From assembly GCA_021414085.1 (NCBI GenBank), contig JAIOPC010000014.1:682001-746000 (forward strand): a DNA stretch of 64,000 nt, written 5' to 3'. Origin of the DNA: Actinomycetes bacterium. Its GTDB lineage: Bacteria > Actinomycetota > Acidimicrobiia > Acidimicrobiales > Ilumatobacteraceae. How positions within the stretch are numbered: the first letter of the stretch is position 1; each line of letters begins with the position of its first letter. Positions 41,527-49,199 of this stretch are shown here, one piece after another. A program made the translations under genes and the position numbers. The notes under the pieces are model-generated. The model saw only the letters and a program-made list of their open reading frames with translations. It had not been told where the DNA came from and did no database searches.

Positions 41527-42768
41527 GTGGATAAGGACAAGGTGGTGAGCGTCGACGAAATCATCGCCCGCTTCGATGTGGATGACCCGTCGTTCATCGC
41601 CGACCCATACCCCGTCCTGAACGACCTGCGCGAGGCGACACCCATCTTCTGGAACGAGCGCACCGGGCAATGGACGCTCACCCGTTTTACCGATGTTTAC
41701 GAGACGTTGCGCGACCGCCGTCTGGGGCGCAGCTACACCCATCTCTATTCCCATGCGCAACTCGGGCGCAACGAACCGGATGCACGTTGGTCGGCGTTCT
41801 TGCAACACGAGCAGTGGTCGCTGCTCTGCCTCGAGCCTCCGGATCACACGCGAATTCGTCGCCTGGTCTCGAAGGTCTTCACACCCAAAGCGGTGACGGC
41901 GTTACGCCCGCGAATCGAAGGCTTCGCCGACGAACTCCTGGACCATTGTCGCGAGCTGGGCGCATTCGATCTGCTCACCGACTACGCCCAGCCCTATTCA
42001 GTCGCGGTGATCTGCTCAATGCTGGGCGTGCCACGATCGGACACTCGACTGTTGCTCGACTGGTCGCACGCGATCGTGAAGATGTACGAACTCAGTACAA
42101 CCGACACGATTCGCGCTGCTGCCAATACCGCTGCCGCTGAGTACATCCAGTACACCAAGCAATTGATTGCGGCGAAGCGGGCAGAGCCCGACGGGTTATT
42201 GATTTCCGAACTTGTGCGCGTGGAAGACGAAGGCGACGTGCTGACCGAGGACGAAATTGTCTCGACCACGATGGTGCTCGTTGAGGCTGGTCACGAAGCG
42301 ACCGTCAACACGCTCGGCAATGGCATGCGGGCGATGCTGAAACATGAAGGGCAGTGGCAGCGCGTCGTCGGTGGCGAGGTCGCGGCCCGCGTCGCGGTGG
42401 AGGAGATGCTGCGCTGGGACTCGCCGCTGCACCTGTTCGAGCGGTGGGTGCTGGAGGATGGTGTGGAGATTGCGGGGCAAGGGCTGAAGGTCGGCGACGA
42501 GGTGGCCATGCTGTTTGGGGCTGCGCAGCGCGACCCTCGCCGGTTCGACGAGCCGGACCGGTTCGACATCGGACGCGGCGACACGGCGCACATCGGCTTC
42601 GGCGGCGGCATCCACTTCTGCGTTGGCGCACCGCTCGCGCGCCAGGAGATCGAGGTTTCCGTCGCCGGGCTTGCAGACCGTTTCCCCGATCTGAAACTGG
42701 CCGAAGAGCCGACCTACCATCCAAACTTCGTGATCCGTGGGCTGACGGCCCTGCGATTGGAGCGCTGA
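41527..42768 (+). CDS. Cytochrome P450
   Basis: 413 residues from GTG 41527 (GTG 41542 and 41545 are alternatives). Helix I TMVLVEAGHEATVNTLG, ExxR in VEEMLRWDSP, heme loop FGGGIHFCVGAPLARQE. His-Glu-Ala-Thr in helix I places Glu before the conserved Thr. Substrate unknown. It is the last P450 of the cluster and is followed after 3 nt by a Dabb gene, so all are probably co-transcribed. Confidence 0.95.
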   Translation: MDKDKVVSVDEIIARFDVDDPSFIADPYPVLNDLREATPIFWNERTGQWTLTRFTDVYETLRDRRLGRSYTHLYSHAQLGRNEPDARWSAFLQHEQWSLLCLEPPDHTRIRRLVSKVFTPKAVTALRPRIEGFADELLDHCRELGAFDLLTDYAQPYSVAVICSMLGVPRSDTRLLLDWSHAIVKMYELSTTDTIRAAANTAAAEYIQYTKQLIAAKRAEPDGLLISELVRVEDEGDVLTEDEIVSTTMVLVEAGHEATVNTLGNGMRAMLKHEGQWQRVVGGEVAARVAVEEMLRWDSPLHLFERWVLEDGVEIAGQGLKVGDEVAMLFGAAQRDPRRFDEPDRFDIGRGDTAHIGFGGGIHFCVGAPLARQEIEVSVAGLADRFPDLKLAEEPTYHPNFVIRGLTALRLER

Positions 42769-42771
42769 GCA

Positions 42772-43065
42772 ATGATTCGACATGTTGTGCTGCTGAAGTG
42801 GAACGAAGGTGTTGCTGCCGCGCACATCACCGCGACCAAGGCGGCGCTCGATCGGTTACCAGGGCTGATCCCGCAGATCGTGTCGTATCAGAATGGCCCC
42901 GACCTTCATGTCGCGCCGACAAACTACGACTACGCGGTCACGGCCGAATTCGAATCTGCCGATGACTTCATCGTGTATCGCGACCACCCTGCTCACCAAG
43001 AGGTAGTGCAGTCCTATCTTGCGCCGCACAGCCAACGGTTTGCGGTGCAGTTCAGCGTGGACTAA
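42772..43065 (+). CDS. Dabb (stress-responsive alpha/beta-barrel) protein
   Basis: 97 residues, one ferredoxin-like domain: MIRHVVLLKWNEG, DYAVTAEFESADDFIVYRDH and HQEVVQSYLAP match Pfam Dabb. Such domains dimerise into a barrel and occur as small cyclases or helpers of oxidation pathways. 3 nt behind the P450, so probably a member of that pathway. Its last 14 nt overlap the end of the convergent aldolase gene. Confidence 0.88.
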   Translation: MIRHVVLLKWNEGVAAAHITATKAALDRLPGLIPQIVSYQNGPDLHVAPTNYDYAVTAEFESADDFIVYRDHPAHQEVVQSYLAPHSQRFAVQFSVD

Positions 43066-44101
43066 GAGCGCGCTCGACGCGACGCAACGCTTCTTGCACG
43101 TCGTCGTCGGTCGTTTGGAAGCTGGTCACAAACCGCAAGACGCCGCCACCCATCTCGTAGAACAACAGACCCTCCGCCACGAGTCGCTCGATTGCTGGCT
43201 GGCCCACGCGTGCGAACAGCATGTTTGCTTGCGGCTCGGCTAACAGTTCTACGTCGAGCGTGCGCAAGCCAGCTGAGAGCGCAGACATCGCCTCGTTCGC
43301 GCGCTGGGCGAGACGCAACCAAAGTCCGTCGGCGAGATACGCAAGCAATTGCACCGACTGGAAGCGCATCTTGCTCGCGACCTGTCCGGCTCGCTTCAGC
43401 CGGTACATCAGCTGATCGTTGGCCTCGGCGTCGAAGCTGACGATCGCATCCGTGCTGAGTGCGCCGTTCTTGGTGGCTCCCAACGAGAAGACGTGCACTC
43501 CGGCGTGGGTGGTGAGCTCGGCGGCAGTGCAGCCAAGCGCAACGAGTGCATTGGCCATGCGTGCCCCGTCGAGGTGTAGGCGCAACCCGCGTGACGCGGC
43601 GAGAGCGCCAAGGGCGCTTACCTCAGCCGGTGTGTAGATCGTGCCGAAGTCGGTTGGGCAAGTGACCGATAACACCGACGGCTGCGAACAGTGGGCATCG
43701 TCCCAAAGCGTGGTGTCAAATGCCTGCTGCACCTGTTCCGGGTGCAGCTTGTAGTTCTCGCCGAGAAGACCGCGCATGACCGCGCCGCCGCCGAACATCG
43801 AGGTCGCGCCCGCCTCGTTGACGAAGATGTGTGCGCTCTCGTGGCACAAGATGCTGCCCCATGGTGGGCACATTGCGGATAACGCCAGGGAGTTCGCTGC
43901 GGTCCCGCTGAGCACGGGGAACACTTTCGCCTCGGTGTGTTGGAAGACTTCACGCACCAACTCGGTCAGTTGCGCAGTGACGGAATCGGCACCGTATGCC
44001 AATGCCGACCCGGTGTTGGCGGCCTCGATCGCGGCGAGTATCTGGGGCGCCACACCGGCACAGTTGTCGCTTCGCAGTTCGATAGGGCTAACAGAAGACA
44101 T
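43052..44101 (-). CDS. Low-specificity threonine aldolase family (beta-eliminating lyase)
   Basis: 349 residues from ATG 44101; TACAGT lies 6 nt upstream, and longer starts would run into the TauE gene. Fold type I PLP enzyme: IELRSDNCAGVAPQ, FPVLSGTAANSLAL, LRLHLDGARMANAL (cofactor Asp/Arg) and FSLGATKNGAL with the Schiff-base Lys. Cleaves L-threonine or L-allo-threonine to glycine and acetaldehyde; similar lyases act on other beta-hydroxy amino acids. Confidence 0.92.
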   Translation of the reverse strand: MSSVSPIELRSDNCAGVAPQILAAIEAANTGSALAYGADSVTAQLTELVREVFQHTEAKVFPVLSGTAANSLALSAMCPPWGSILCHESAHIFVNEAGATSMFGGGAVMRGLLGENYKLHPEQVQQAFDTTLWDDAHCSQPSVLSVTCPTDFGTIYTPAEVSALGALAASRGLRLHLDGARMANALVALGCTAAELTTHAGVHVFSLGATKNGALSTDAIVSFDAEANDQLMYRLKRAGQVASKMRFQSVQLLAYLADGLWLRLAQRANEAMSALSAGLRTLDVELLAEPQANMLFARVGQPAIERLVAEGLLFYEMGGGVLRFVTSFQTTDDDVQEALRRVERALSPR

Positions 44102-44147
44102 TCCGCCACTGTATGAGTTGTCGGGGTCGATGATGCGAGACTGAATC

Positions 44148-44963
44148 GTGAACTGGACCGAGTTTGCCTTCGCCGCGGTGACTTCAGCCGTTGGCGCGAT
44201 TGGCGGGCTTGGTGGGGCCGTGTTGCTGGTGCCGATGCTGGTGCTCACCGGAACAACGGCTCGTGCAGCTGCGCCATTGGGTCTGGTTTCGGTCGCTGCC
44301 GGCTCTTCGGCGGCCGGCGCGCGTCAGCTGAACGACGGCTTGGTGAACCATCGCATCGGAATCTCGACGGAGCTCTTCGCGAGCGCGGGCGTTGTTACCG
44401 GCGCAATTGCAAGCGGACTGGCAAGCGATCGAGTGCTGAAGTTGGTGCTCGCCGGCGTCGCCTTCGCCGCTGGGGTGCTGGGTGCACGACGCAAAGGGAT
44501 CCGCAACCTGCCCGACCCGAGCCTGACAAGCGCCGACGTCGGCGAGCACATCGGCGCACTGTCCGGCGCCTATCAACTTGACGACGGCGTCGTGCCGTAC
44601 AGCGCCAAGCGATTTCGGGTGGGTGCCGCACTGTTTGGATTGTCGGGATTGATTGCCGGTCTTGCGGGTGCCAGTGGTGGTTTCGTGAAGACGCCAGCAA
44701 GCAGCGAGGTCATGCATGTGCCAGTGCGTGTTGCCGCGGCGACGACCACGTTCACCATTGGAGTGACGTCGGCCGCGGGACTGATCGTGTTCGCACTGCA
44801 AGGCAGGCTCGACCTTCGCGAGTGTGCGGCAGTCTGCGCGGGCAGCGTCATTGGCGCGACGGTTGGTGTTGCGGTGCAAGCTCGCTTGGCGCCGCCCCAA
44901 GTGCGACGATTTCTGAGCGCGGCGTTGGTCGTCATTGCGATTGTGTTGGTGGTACGGGCGTGA
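44148..44963 (+). CDS. TauE/SafE family anion exporter-like membrane protein
   Basis: 271 residues, about eight helices in two repeats. AVGAIGGLGGAVLLVPMLVL is the first-half signature and GLIAGLAGASGGFVKTPA the second. The family exports sulfite, sulfoacetate or related anions. Start GTG 44148. It overlaps by 4 nt the DUF1634 gene, a pairing seen in many genomes, which supports the identification. Divergent from the aldolase gene. Confidence 0.88.
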   Translation: MNWTEFAFAAVTSAVGAIGGLGGAVLLVPMLVLTGTTARAAAPLGLVSVAAGSSAAGARQLNDGLVNHRIGISTELFASAGVVTGAIASGLASDRVLKLVLAGVAFAAGVLGARRKGIRNLPDPSLTSADVGEHIGALSGAYQLDDGVVPYSAKRFRVGAALFGLSGLIAGLAGASGGFVKTPASSEVMHVPVRVAAATTTFTIGVTSAAGLIVFALQGRLDLRECAAVCAGSVIGATVGVAVQARLAPPQVRRFLSAALVVIAIVLVVRA

Positions 44964-45235
44964 GCGAACTCGATACGCCGATCCGTGCGCTGCCGCCGCT
45001 GATGTTGGCCGCAACGATCGCCGCGTTCGTGTTCGCGACCGTCGGGGCAGTCGTCGATGGCCGGGCTGGCACCGTGGCTGCCGGCCTGGCGGTGTCGACG
45101 ATCGTCGCCATTCCGTTGTTGCGTGTCGTAATTGTCGGCGTTCATTGGCTGCGGATCGGCGACAGGCGCTTTGCCGTTGTCGCCGCTGTTTTGTTGGCGG
45201 TTGTTGGGCTGGGCGCGATCCTTGCCGTGTTGTAA
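44960..45235 (+). CDS. DUF1634 family membrane protein
   Basis: 91 residues from GTG 44960 (GTGA overlap with TauE). Three hydrophobic segments, with PPLMLAATIAAFVFATVG, PLLRVVIVGVHWLR and a C-terminal LLAVVGLGAILAVL. DUF1634 proteins usually lie next to TauE/SafE genes and are thought to be partners; no biochemical role is known to me. Confidence 0.8.
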   Translation: MSELDTPIRALPPLMLAATIAAFVFATVGAVVDGRAGTVAAGLAVSTIVAIPLLRVVIVGVHWLRIGDRRFAVVAAVLLAVVGLGAILAVL

Positions 45236-45333
45236 CTATGCGGTTGTGAGTGGAATCGCCCAAATCTGGCTAACATTGATGCTTCAAGGGGTTTCCAATT
45301 TGGTGTCCCGCGTCAAAAAAGTGAGGGCCCAAA

Positions 45334-45534
45334 ATGGCCACAGGTACAGTCAAGTTTTTCAATGCCGAAAAGGGTTACGGGTTCATCTCCCGTGAGCAAG
45401 GCGAAGATGTGTTCGTTCACTTCTCGCAGATCCAGGGTGAGGGCTACAAGTCCCTCGTCGAGGGTCAGAGCGTGGAGTTCGATGTGGCCCCGGGCCGCAA
45501 GGGCGAAGAAGCACAGAACGTCCGCCCGCTCTGA
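45334..45534 (+). CDS. Cold-shock domain protein
   Basis: 66 residues, a single cold-shock domain with RNP1 KGYGFI and RNP2 VFVHF; binds single-stranded RNA/DNA and melts RNA structure. Start context TGAGGG 7-12 nt before ATG. The 98-nt gap upstream is AT-richer than the surroundings (ATTGATGC, CAATTTGG), as expected for a csp leader, but I can place no sure promoter. An open frame in -1 register continues directly past its stop. Confidence 0.95.
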   Translation: MATGTVKFFNAEKGYGFISREQGEDVFVHFSQIQGEGYKSLVEGQSVEFDVAPGRKGEEAQNVRPL

Positions 45535-45794
45535 GCAGTAACGGCCGCGCCAAGCGCGATAGAGAACGCGCAAAGCAAGAAAAGGCCGCGCTGAAGCGTG
45601 AGAGAAAGCAAGCCGAAGCCACCGCCGAGCCGTCGCAAGACGATTCAGCTGTCGCAACAGCTGTCCGACGTCCACAAGATGTCGTGCTCGCCGACCTCGC
45701 GCAATTGCATCAGAAATTCGGCGACGAGTCGATTTCCTTCGAGGACTTCGAATCGGCCAAATCCGAACTGCTGGCTCAGCTAGCAGTCGAGTAA
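45531..45794 (+). CDS. SHOCT-like small protein with probable CTG start
   Basis: 87 residues. The frame is open from inside cspA through 45794 with coding-like base use, but no ATG, GTG or TTG lies near its beginning. The best start is CTG 45531, which overlaps the cold-shock stop as CTGA, in the manner of the ATGA/GTGA overlaps common here. Product: [20 protein letters not shown], a basic helix rich in Arg, Lys and Glu, then an acidic linker, then [20 protein letters not shown] with [10 protein letters not shown], like a SHOCT domain. A -1 frameshift that fuses it to the cold-shock protein is the alternative, and a base-call error cannot be excluded. Likely a nucleic acid- or oligomer-binding partner of the cold-shock protein. 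Confidence 0.65.
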   Translation: MSSNGRAKRDRERAKQEKAALKRERKQAEATAEPSQDDSAVATAVRRPQDVVLADLAQLHQKFGDESISFEDFESAKSELLAQLAVE

Positions 45795-45811
45795 CACTGC
45801 TGACCTAAACG

Positions 45812-46432
45812 TCAGACACCGAACGCGGCGTCCGTCCCTAACGGGACGTGGCGCCGCGGTTCGTATTTCAGGCGGCGTAAGCCAAACTTCACCATCGGTC
45901 CCATGGATAACGCGAACAACAGCGTTCCGGGTCCGATAGCTCCACCGAGCAGCGTTCCGATCACAAGTGGCGTGCCGTCGCTGATCCAGCGTGCGGGCAC
46001 GATGCCCAGGCCGCGGTGGATGAGACCGAGCATCACCACTTCAGTGGGTCCGGCGCCAAGGTCCGTGGACACCACCAGGCAGATTGCGACCGCGAGAATC
46101 AGGGTTCCCGCGATCAGTAAAGCAAACCGCGGGAACAACGCGTGCTGCTTGGGAATGACAGACAGCACGACATTGATCATCGGCCCAATAAGCACCGTGC
46201 CGCCCACCGAGCCCAATCCTGGGCGCACACCGAGCGCGATGCCGATGCCGAAGAAGATCATCGCGTCGACCACGAAACAGATGCCCAACGACCAACCAGT
46301 GGCGTGACCGACACCCGTGTTGAACACGTCGAACGGTGCGACACCAAGTTCCGCTTCAATCAGCATCGGCACGCCGACCGCTACCAAGATCCACGACGCG
46401 AAGAGCCGGAGAAGCCGCGTGCGCATCGACAT
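45812..46432 (-). CDS. YczE/YyaS-like integral membrane protein
   Basis: 206 residues with about five helices and basic ends (MSMRTRLLR, RLKYEPRRH). ELGVAPFDVFNTGVGHATGW and LGAGPTEVVMLGLIHRGLG, two similar stretches, are the repeated signature of the YczE/YyaS/YitT-type membrane proteins, of unknown activity. The C-terminal codons lie in a strong hairpin. TAGCTT is about 9 nt before the start. Divergent from the TauD-type gene. Confidence 0.82.
   Translation of the reverse strand: MSMRTRLLRLFASWILVAVGVPMLIEAELGVAPFDVFNTGVGHATGWSLGICFVVDAMIFFGIGIALGVRPGLGSVGGTVLIGPMINVVLSVIPKQHALFPRFALLIAGTLILAVAICLVVSTDLGAGPTEVVMLGLIHRGLGIVPARWISDGTPLVIGTLLGGAIGPGTLLFALSMGPMVKFGLRRLKYEPRRHVPLGTDAAFGV
45825..45857. 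terminator. Hairpin at the convergence point behind the SHOCT-like gene
   Basis: GCGGCG-TC-CGTCCC, loop TAAC, GGGACG-TGG-CGCCGC. It lies 31 nt after the stop of the SHOCT-like gene and inside the last codons of the opposing YczE-like gene. It could stop plus-strand transcription from the csp operon; no U-run. Confidence 0.45.
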
Positions 46433-46480
46433 GACCCTTGGAAGCTATCTTCAACCTTCATCGGAGCAGGGGAGTCAGGG

Positions 46481-47371
46481 ATGTCTAGCTGGACAATCAC
46501 ACCTATTACCGGGGTCTTCGGTGCGGAACTCACAGATGGTCGCCTGCTTGACGATGCCTATGACTCGGCCGAGTTCGGCCAGTTGCTTGCCGACCATCGA
46601 CTGTTGGTGGTGCGTGACCAAAACCTGACGCATGCAGAACAAGTCGCGTTCGCGCGATCGATCGGCGAGCCCACGCCAGCCCATCCGGTTGTGCCGGGAC
46701 ACCCGGATCATCCCGAGATCCTTGTGCTCGATGCCGCCCGAGGCGGCCGCAACGCGATGTGGCATACGGACGTGACGTTCATGCCAACCCCTCCGGCGGC
46801 GTCGATTCTCGTCGCAGACGCGGTCCCAGTCTCCGGTGGCGACACCATGTGGGCCGACACGCGATCCGCGTACGAAGCGCTAGCGCACTCGTTGCGCACG
46901 TTGGTCGACGGGCTCGACGCGGTCCATCGCATTACGCCGTTGGCGTACTGGGGTGAGCCGTTCGATAGCGCACTCGGGCGAGACGACGCACAACAACTGC
47001 TCGACGATTCACGCAAGGTGCCGCCGGTGGTACACCCAGTCGTACGCGTGCATCCGGTCACCGGCCGACGGAACCTGTTCGTCAACCCCGGGTTCACGTC
47101 GCACATCGTGGGTATGTCGCGAGTCGAGAGCGACGGGCTATTGCAGATGCTGTATGCGCACATGACGCAGCCCGCGTTTGTCTTGCGGCACCGCTGGCGT
47201 GTGGGCGACGTGGTGATCTGGGACAACCAGGCGACGATGCACTATGCGGTCGACGACTACGGCGTGACCGAACGGCGGATGCGACGCGTGACAATCCGGG
47301 GTGCAGCAGCGCGCGGCCCTTCGGGTACGGAGAGCGCGGTCGTCGCCGATCCGCTCGTCGCCGTACGGTAG
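46481..47371 (+). CDS. TauD/TfdA family Fe(II)/2-oxoglutarate dioxygenase
   Basis: 296 residues from ATG 46481, preceded by GGAG and AGGG. The metal triad is present: His and Asp in MWHTDVTF, distal His in ATMHYAVDDYG; Arg in RRMRRVTI binds 2-oxoglutarate. The family hydroxylates and so cleaves taurine, alkyl sulfates, 2,4-D and similar compounds. Substrate not decided by sequence. The MFS gene begins 5 nt downstream, so the pair may take part in use or export of the same compound. Confidence 0.92.
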   Translation: MSSWTITPITGVFGAELTDGRLLDDAYDSAEFGQLLADHRLLVVRDQNLTHAEQVAFARSIGEPTPAHPVVPGHPDHPEILVLDAARGGRNAMWHTDVTFMPTPPAASILVADAVPVSGGDTMWADTRSAYEALAHSLRTLVDGLDAVHRITPLAYWGEPFDSALGRDDAQQLLDDSRKVPPVVHPVVRVHPVTGRRNLFVNPGFTSHIVGMSRVESDGLLQMLYAHMTQPAFVLRHRWRVGDVVIWDNQATMHYAVDDYGVTERRMRRVTIRGAAARGPSGTESAVVADPLVAVR

Positions 47372-47375
47372 GGCT

Positions 47376-48623
47376 GTGACGACTACTGCGACGACCGAGC
47401 CGTCGGTCGGAAGCGGACCTTGGTCGCCACTGCGGATCAAGGTCTATCGGTCACTGTGGATTGCTGGACTGGTGTCGAACATCGGCACGTTCACCCACTT
47501 GCTTGGTGCTGGATGGTCGATGACCACAATGTCGCGGTCGCCAACGATGAGCAGTCTGGTGCAAGCGTCGTGGGCGATCCCAGGTTTCATTCTTGCGCTG
47601 CACGCTGGCGCGATTGCCGACCGATTCGATCGTCGACGAGTGATCATCGCGACGCAGTTGGCAGCGCTTGCCATCGCCGGTGCGTTGGGAGTGATCGAGC
47701 TGCTCGATCAGATGTCGCCGACGATGCTGCTGATCGGCACGTTCCTTGAGTCGGTCGCACTGACGATCGCGGCGCCGGCCTTCATGGCGTTCACGCCTGA
47801 GCTAGTCGGGTTGAAGAACCTGGCGGAAGCGATCGGGCTGGATGCAATCTCGCGCAACGCGGCGCAAGCGATAGCACCGGGCTTAGCTGGACTGCTGATC
47901 GCGGCGGCTGGCCCAGGAACCGTGTTCCTGTTCAATGCGGTGTCGTTCATTGGCGTAGTTGCGGTGGCGCGTGCCTATTGCCCTCCCGGCCGACAAACCG
48001 GGCAACGCGATCTTGGGCCGGATGCGATTCGTGCAGGGCTGCGTTATGTGACCGCACGCGTTGGCTTGCGCCATGCCGCGTTGCAGATCGCCGGGTTGTC
48101 GGCAGTCGGTGCCGCTCTCGCCGCGGTATTGCCGCTGGTGGCCCGCGGCCGTCTGCACGTGTCGCCAGCCGGATTCGGGTTGTTAGCGGCTGGCTTGGGC
48201 GTCGGCTCGGTCTTCGCTGTGTGGGGGTTGCCACGAATCCGCTCGGCCAGTTTCCCAGCCCGCGCTGTTCTCGGTTCGGCCGTGACTTGGTCGGCGGGCA
48301 CAGCGCTGTTCGCAGTCAGCTCGCAAATGTGGGTGGCAGTGCCGGCCCTATTCCTCTCCGGTGCCGGTGCGATGGGCGCGCTGAGCACGTTGTTCACCAA
48401 CTACACGGTGCAATTACCCAACTGGGTACGCGGCCGCGGGTCGGCGATCGCGATGTTGATGGTGTGGCTCGGCGTGTCGGCAGGTGCGATCGCGTGGGGT
48501 GCAATCGCGTCGGCCGTGGGCTTGCGTTCGGCTCTGCTGATGGCAGCCGGAACCAATGTGGTCGTGGCGGCGGTGGCGAACAGGCTGCTGCCCGTAAAGG
48601 CGGCGAGCCCGGCCGACGAATAA
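47376..48623 (+). CDS. MFS transporter (enterobactin-exporter-like group)
   Basis: 415 residues from GTG 47376, about 12 helices. Between helices 2 and 3 the motif GAIADRFDRRRVIIATQ is typical, and TMLLIGTFLESVALTIAAPA follows. This branch (MFS_3) is mostly proton-driven drug or siderophore export. Substrate unknown. Directly behind the TauD-type gene. Convergent with the DinB-like gene. Confidence 0.9.
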   Translation: MTTTATTEPSVGSGPWSPLRIKVYRSLWIAGLVSNIGTFTHLLGAGWSMTTMSRSPTMSSLVQASWAIPGFILALHAGAIADRFDRRRVIIATQLAALAIAGALGVIELLDQMSPTMLLIGTFLESVALTIAAPAFMAFTPELVGLKNLAEAIGLDAISRNAAQAIAPGLAGLLIAAAGPGTVFLFNAVSFIGVVAVARAYCPPGRQTGQRDLGPDAIRAGLRYVTARVGLRHAALQIAGLSAVGAALAAVLPLVARGRLHVSPAGFGLLAAGLGVGSVFAVWGLPRIRSASFPARAVLGSAVTWSAGTALFAVSSQMWVAVPALFLSGAGAMGALSTLFTNYTVQLPNWVRGRGSAIAMLMVWLGVSAGAIAWGAIASAVGLRSALLMAAGTNVVVAAVANRLLPVKAASPADE

Positions 48624-48635
48624 GGGCGGCAGTTC

Positions 48636-49199
48636 CTAGATCGTGCGGCCGAGGAACGCAGCGAGTTCGTCGGCCTTGCTGGCGCCTGCCGGTGCCTTCT
48701 GCTCGGGGCCGAACGGGGCGACACCGTCGGCGCCGCGGAACTCGGGGGCGATGCCAGCGCGGGCGCCCATCAGTAAGCCTGCCGCGAGTTCCGGGTCGAG
48801 GTCAGTGTTCTGGCCGGTGGCGCGCGCAAGATCCCATGCATGCGTGAATGTGTCGGTGGCTGCTAGCCCAGCAAATGCAGCACCCGGCATCGGGCCCCAC
48901 GGAAGCTGCAGGGTCTTCTCCATCGTGCCGGGCACCTTGAACGCGGCGACTGCATCTGCCGCGCTCTGCGCGAACGAAGCGTTGAAGTCGCCAGCTGAGA
49001 AGTCGGGAGCCGCCGCGTCGCTCGGCGCTGCCCCCTGGGCTAGAGAGCCGAAGAAGTGCTGTGCGCCGATGATGTGGTTGACGAGGTCGGAGACCTTCCA
49101 TGAGGCACATGGAGTGGTGGCTCCGAGGTGCTCTGGCGTTACACCGGCAAGGACTTTCTTGGCGGTGGCGATTGCTTGTTCAAGCGGTGCTGTGCTCAT
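48636..49199 (-). CDS. TIGR03086 / DinB-like metal-binding protein
   Basis: 187 residues from ATG 49199. N-terminal four-helix-bundle of the mycothiol-dependent maleylpyruvate isomerase type: CASWKVSDLVNHIIGAQHFF with the first metal His, and DTFTHAWDLARATGQ with another. Actinobacterial proteins of this type use mycothiol or similar thiols for isomerisation or detoxification. The start lies inside the last codons of the flavoprotein gene (20-nt overlap), so translation is probably coupled. Confidence 0.85.
   Translation of the reverse strand: MSTAPLEQAIATAKKVLAGVTPEHLGATTPCASWKVSDLVNHIIGAQHFFGSLAQGAAPSDAAAPDFSAGDFNASFAQSAADAVAAFKVPGTMEKTLQLPWGPMPGAAFAGLAATDTFTHAWDLARATGQNTDLDPELAAGLLMGARAGIAPEFRGADGVAPFGPEQKAPAGASKADELAAFLGRTI

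Noticed and set aside
44184-45263. 359-codon minus-strand frame over TauE and DUF1634
   Set aside because: Arg/Gln-rich mirror translation of hydrophobic codons; TauE and DUF1634 pairing is convincing.
45598-45783. 61-codon frame starting ATG-like inside the SHOCT-like gene
   Set aside because: It is out of register with the longer frame 45531-45794, whose product has a recognisable helical/SHOCT character; the 61-residue product is Pro/Ser/Arg-rich as in shadow frames.
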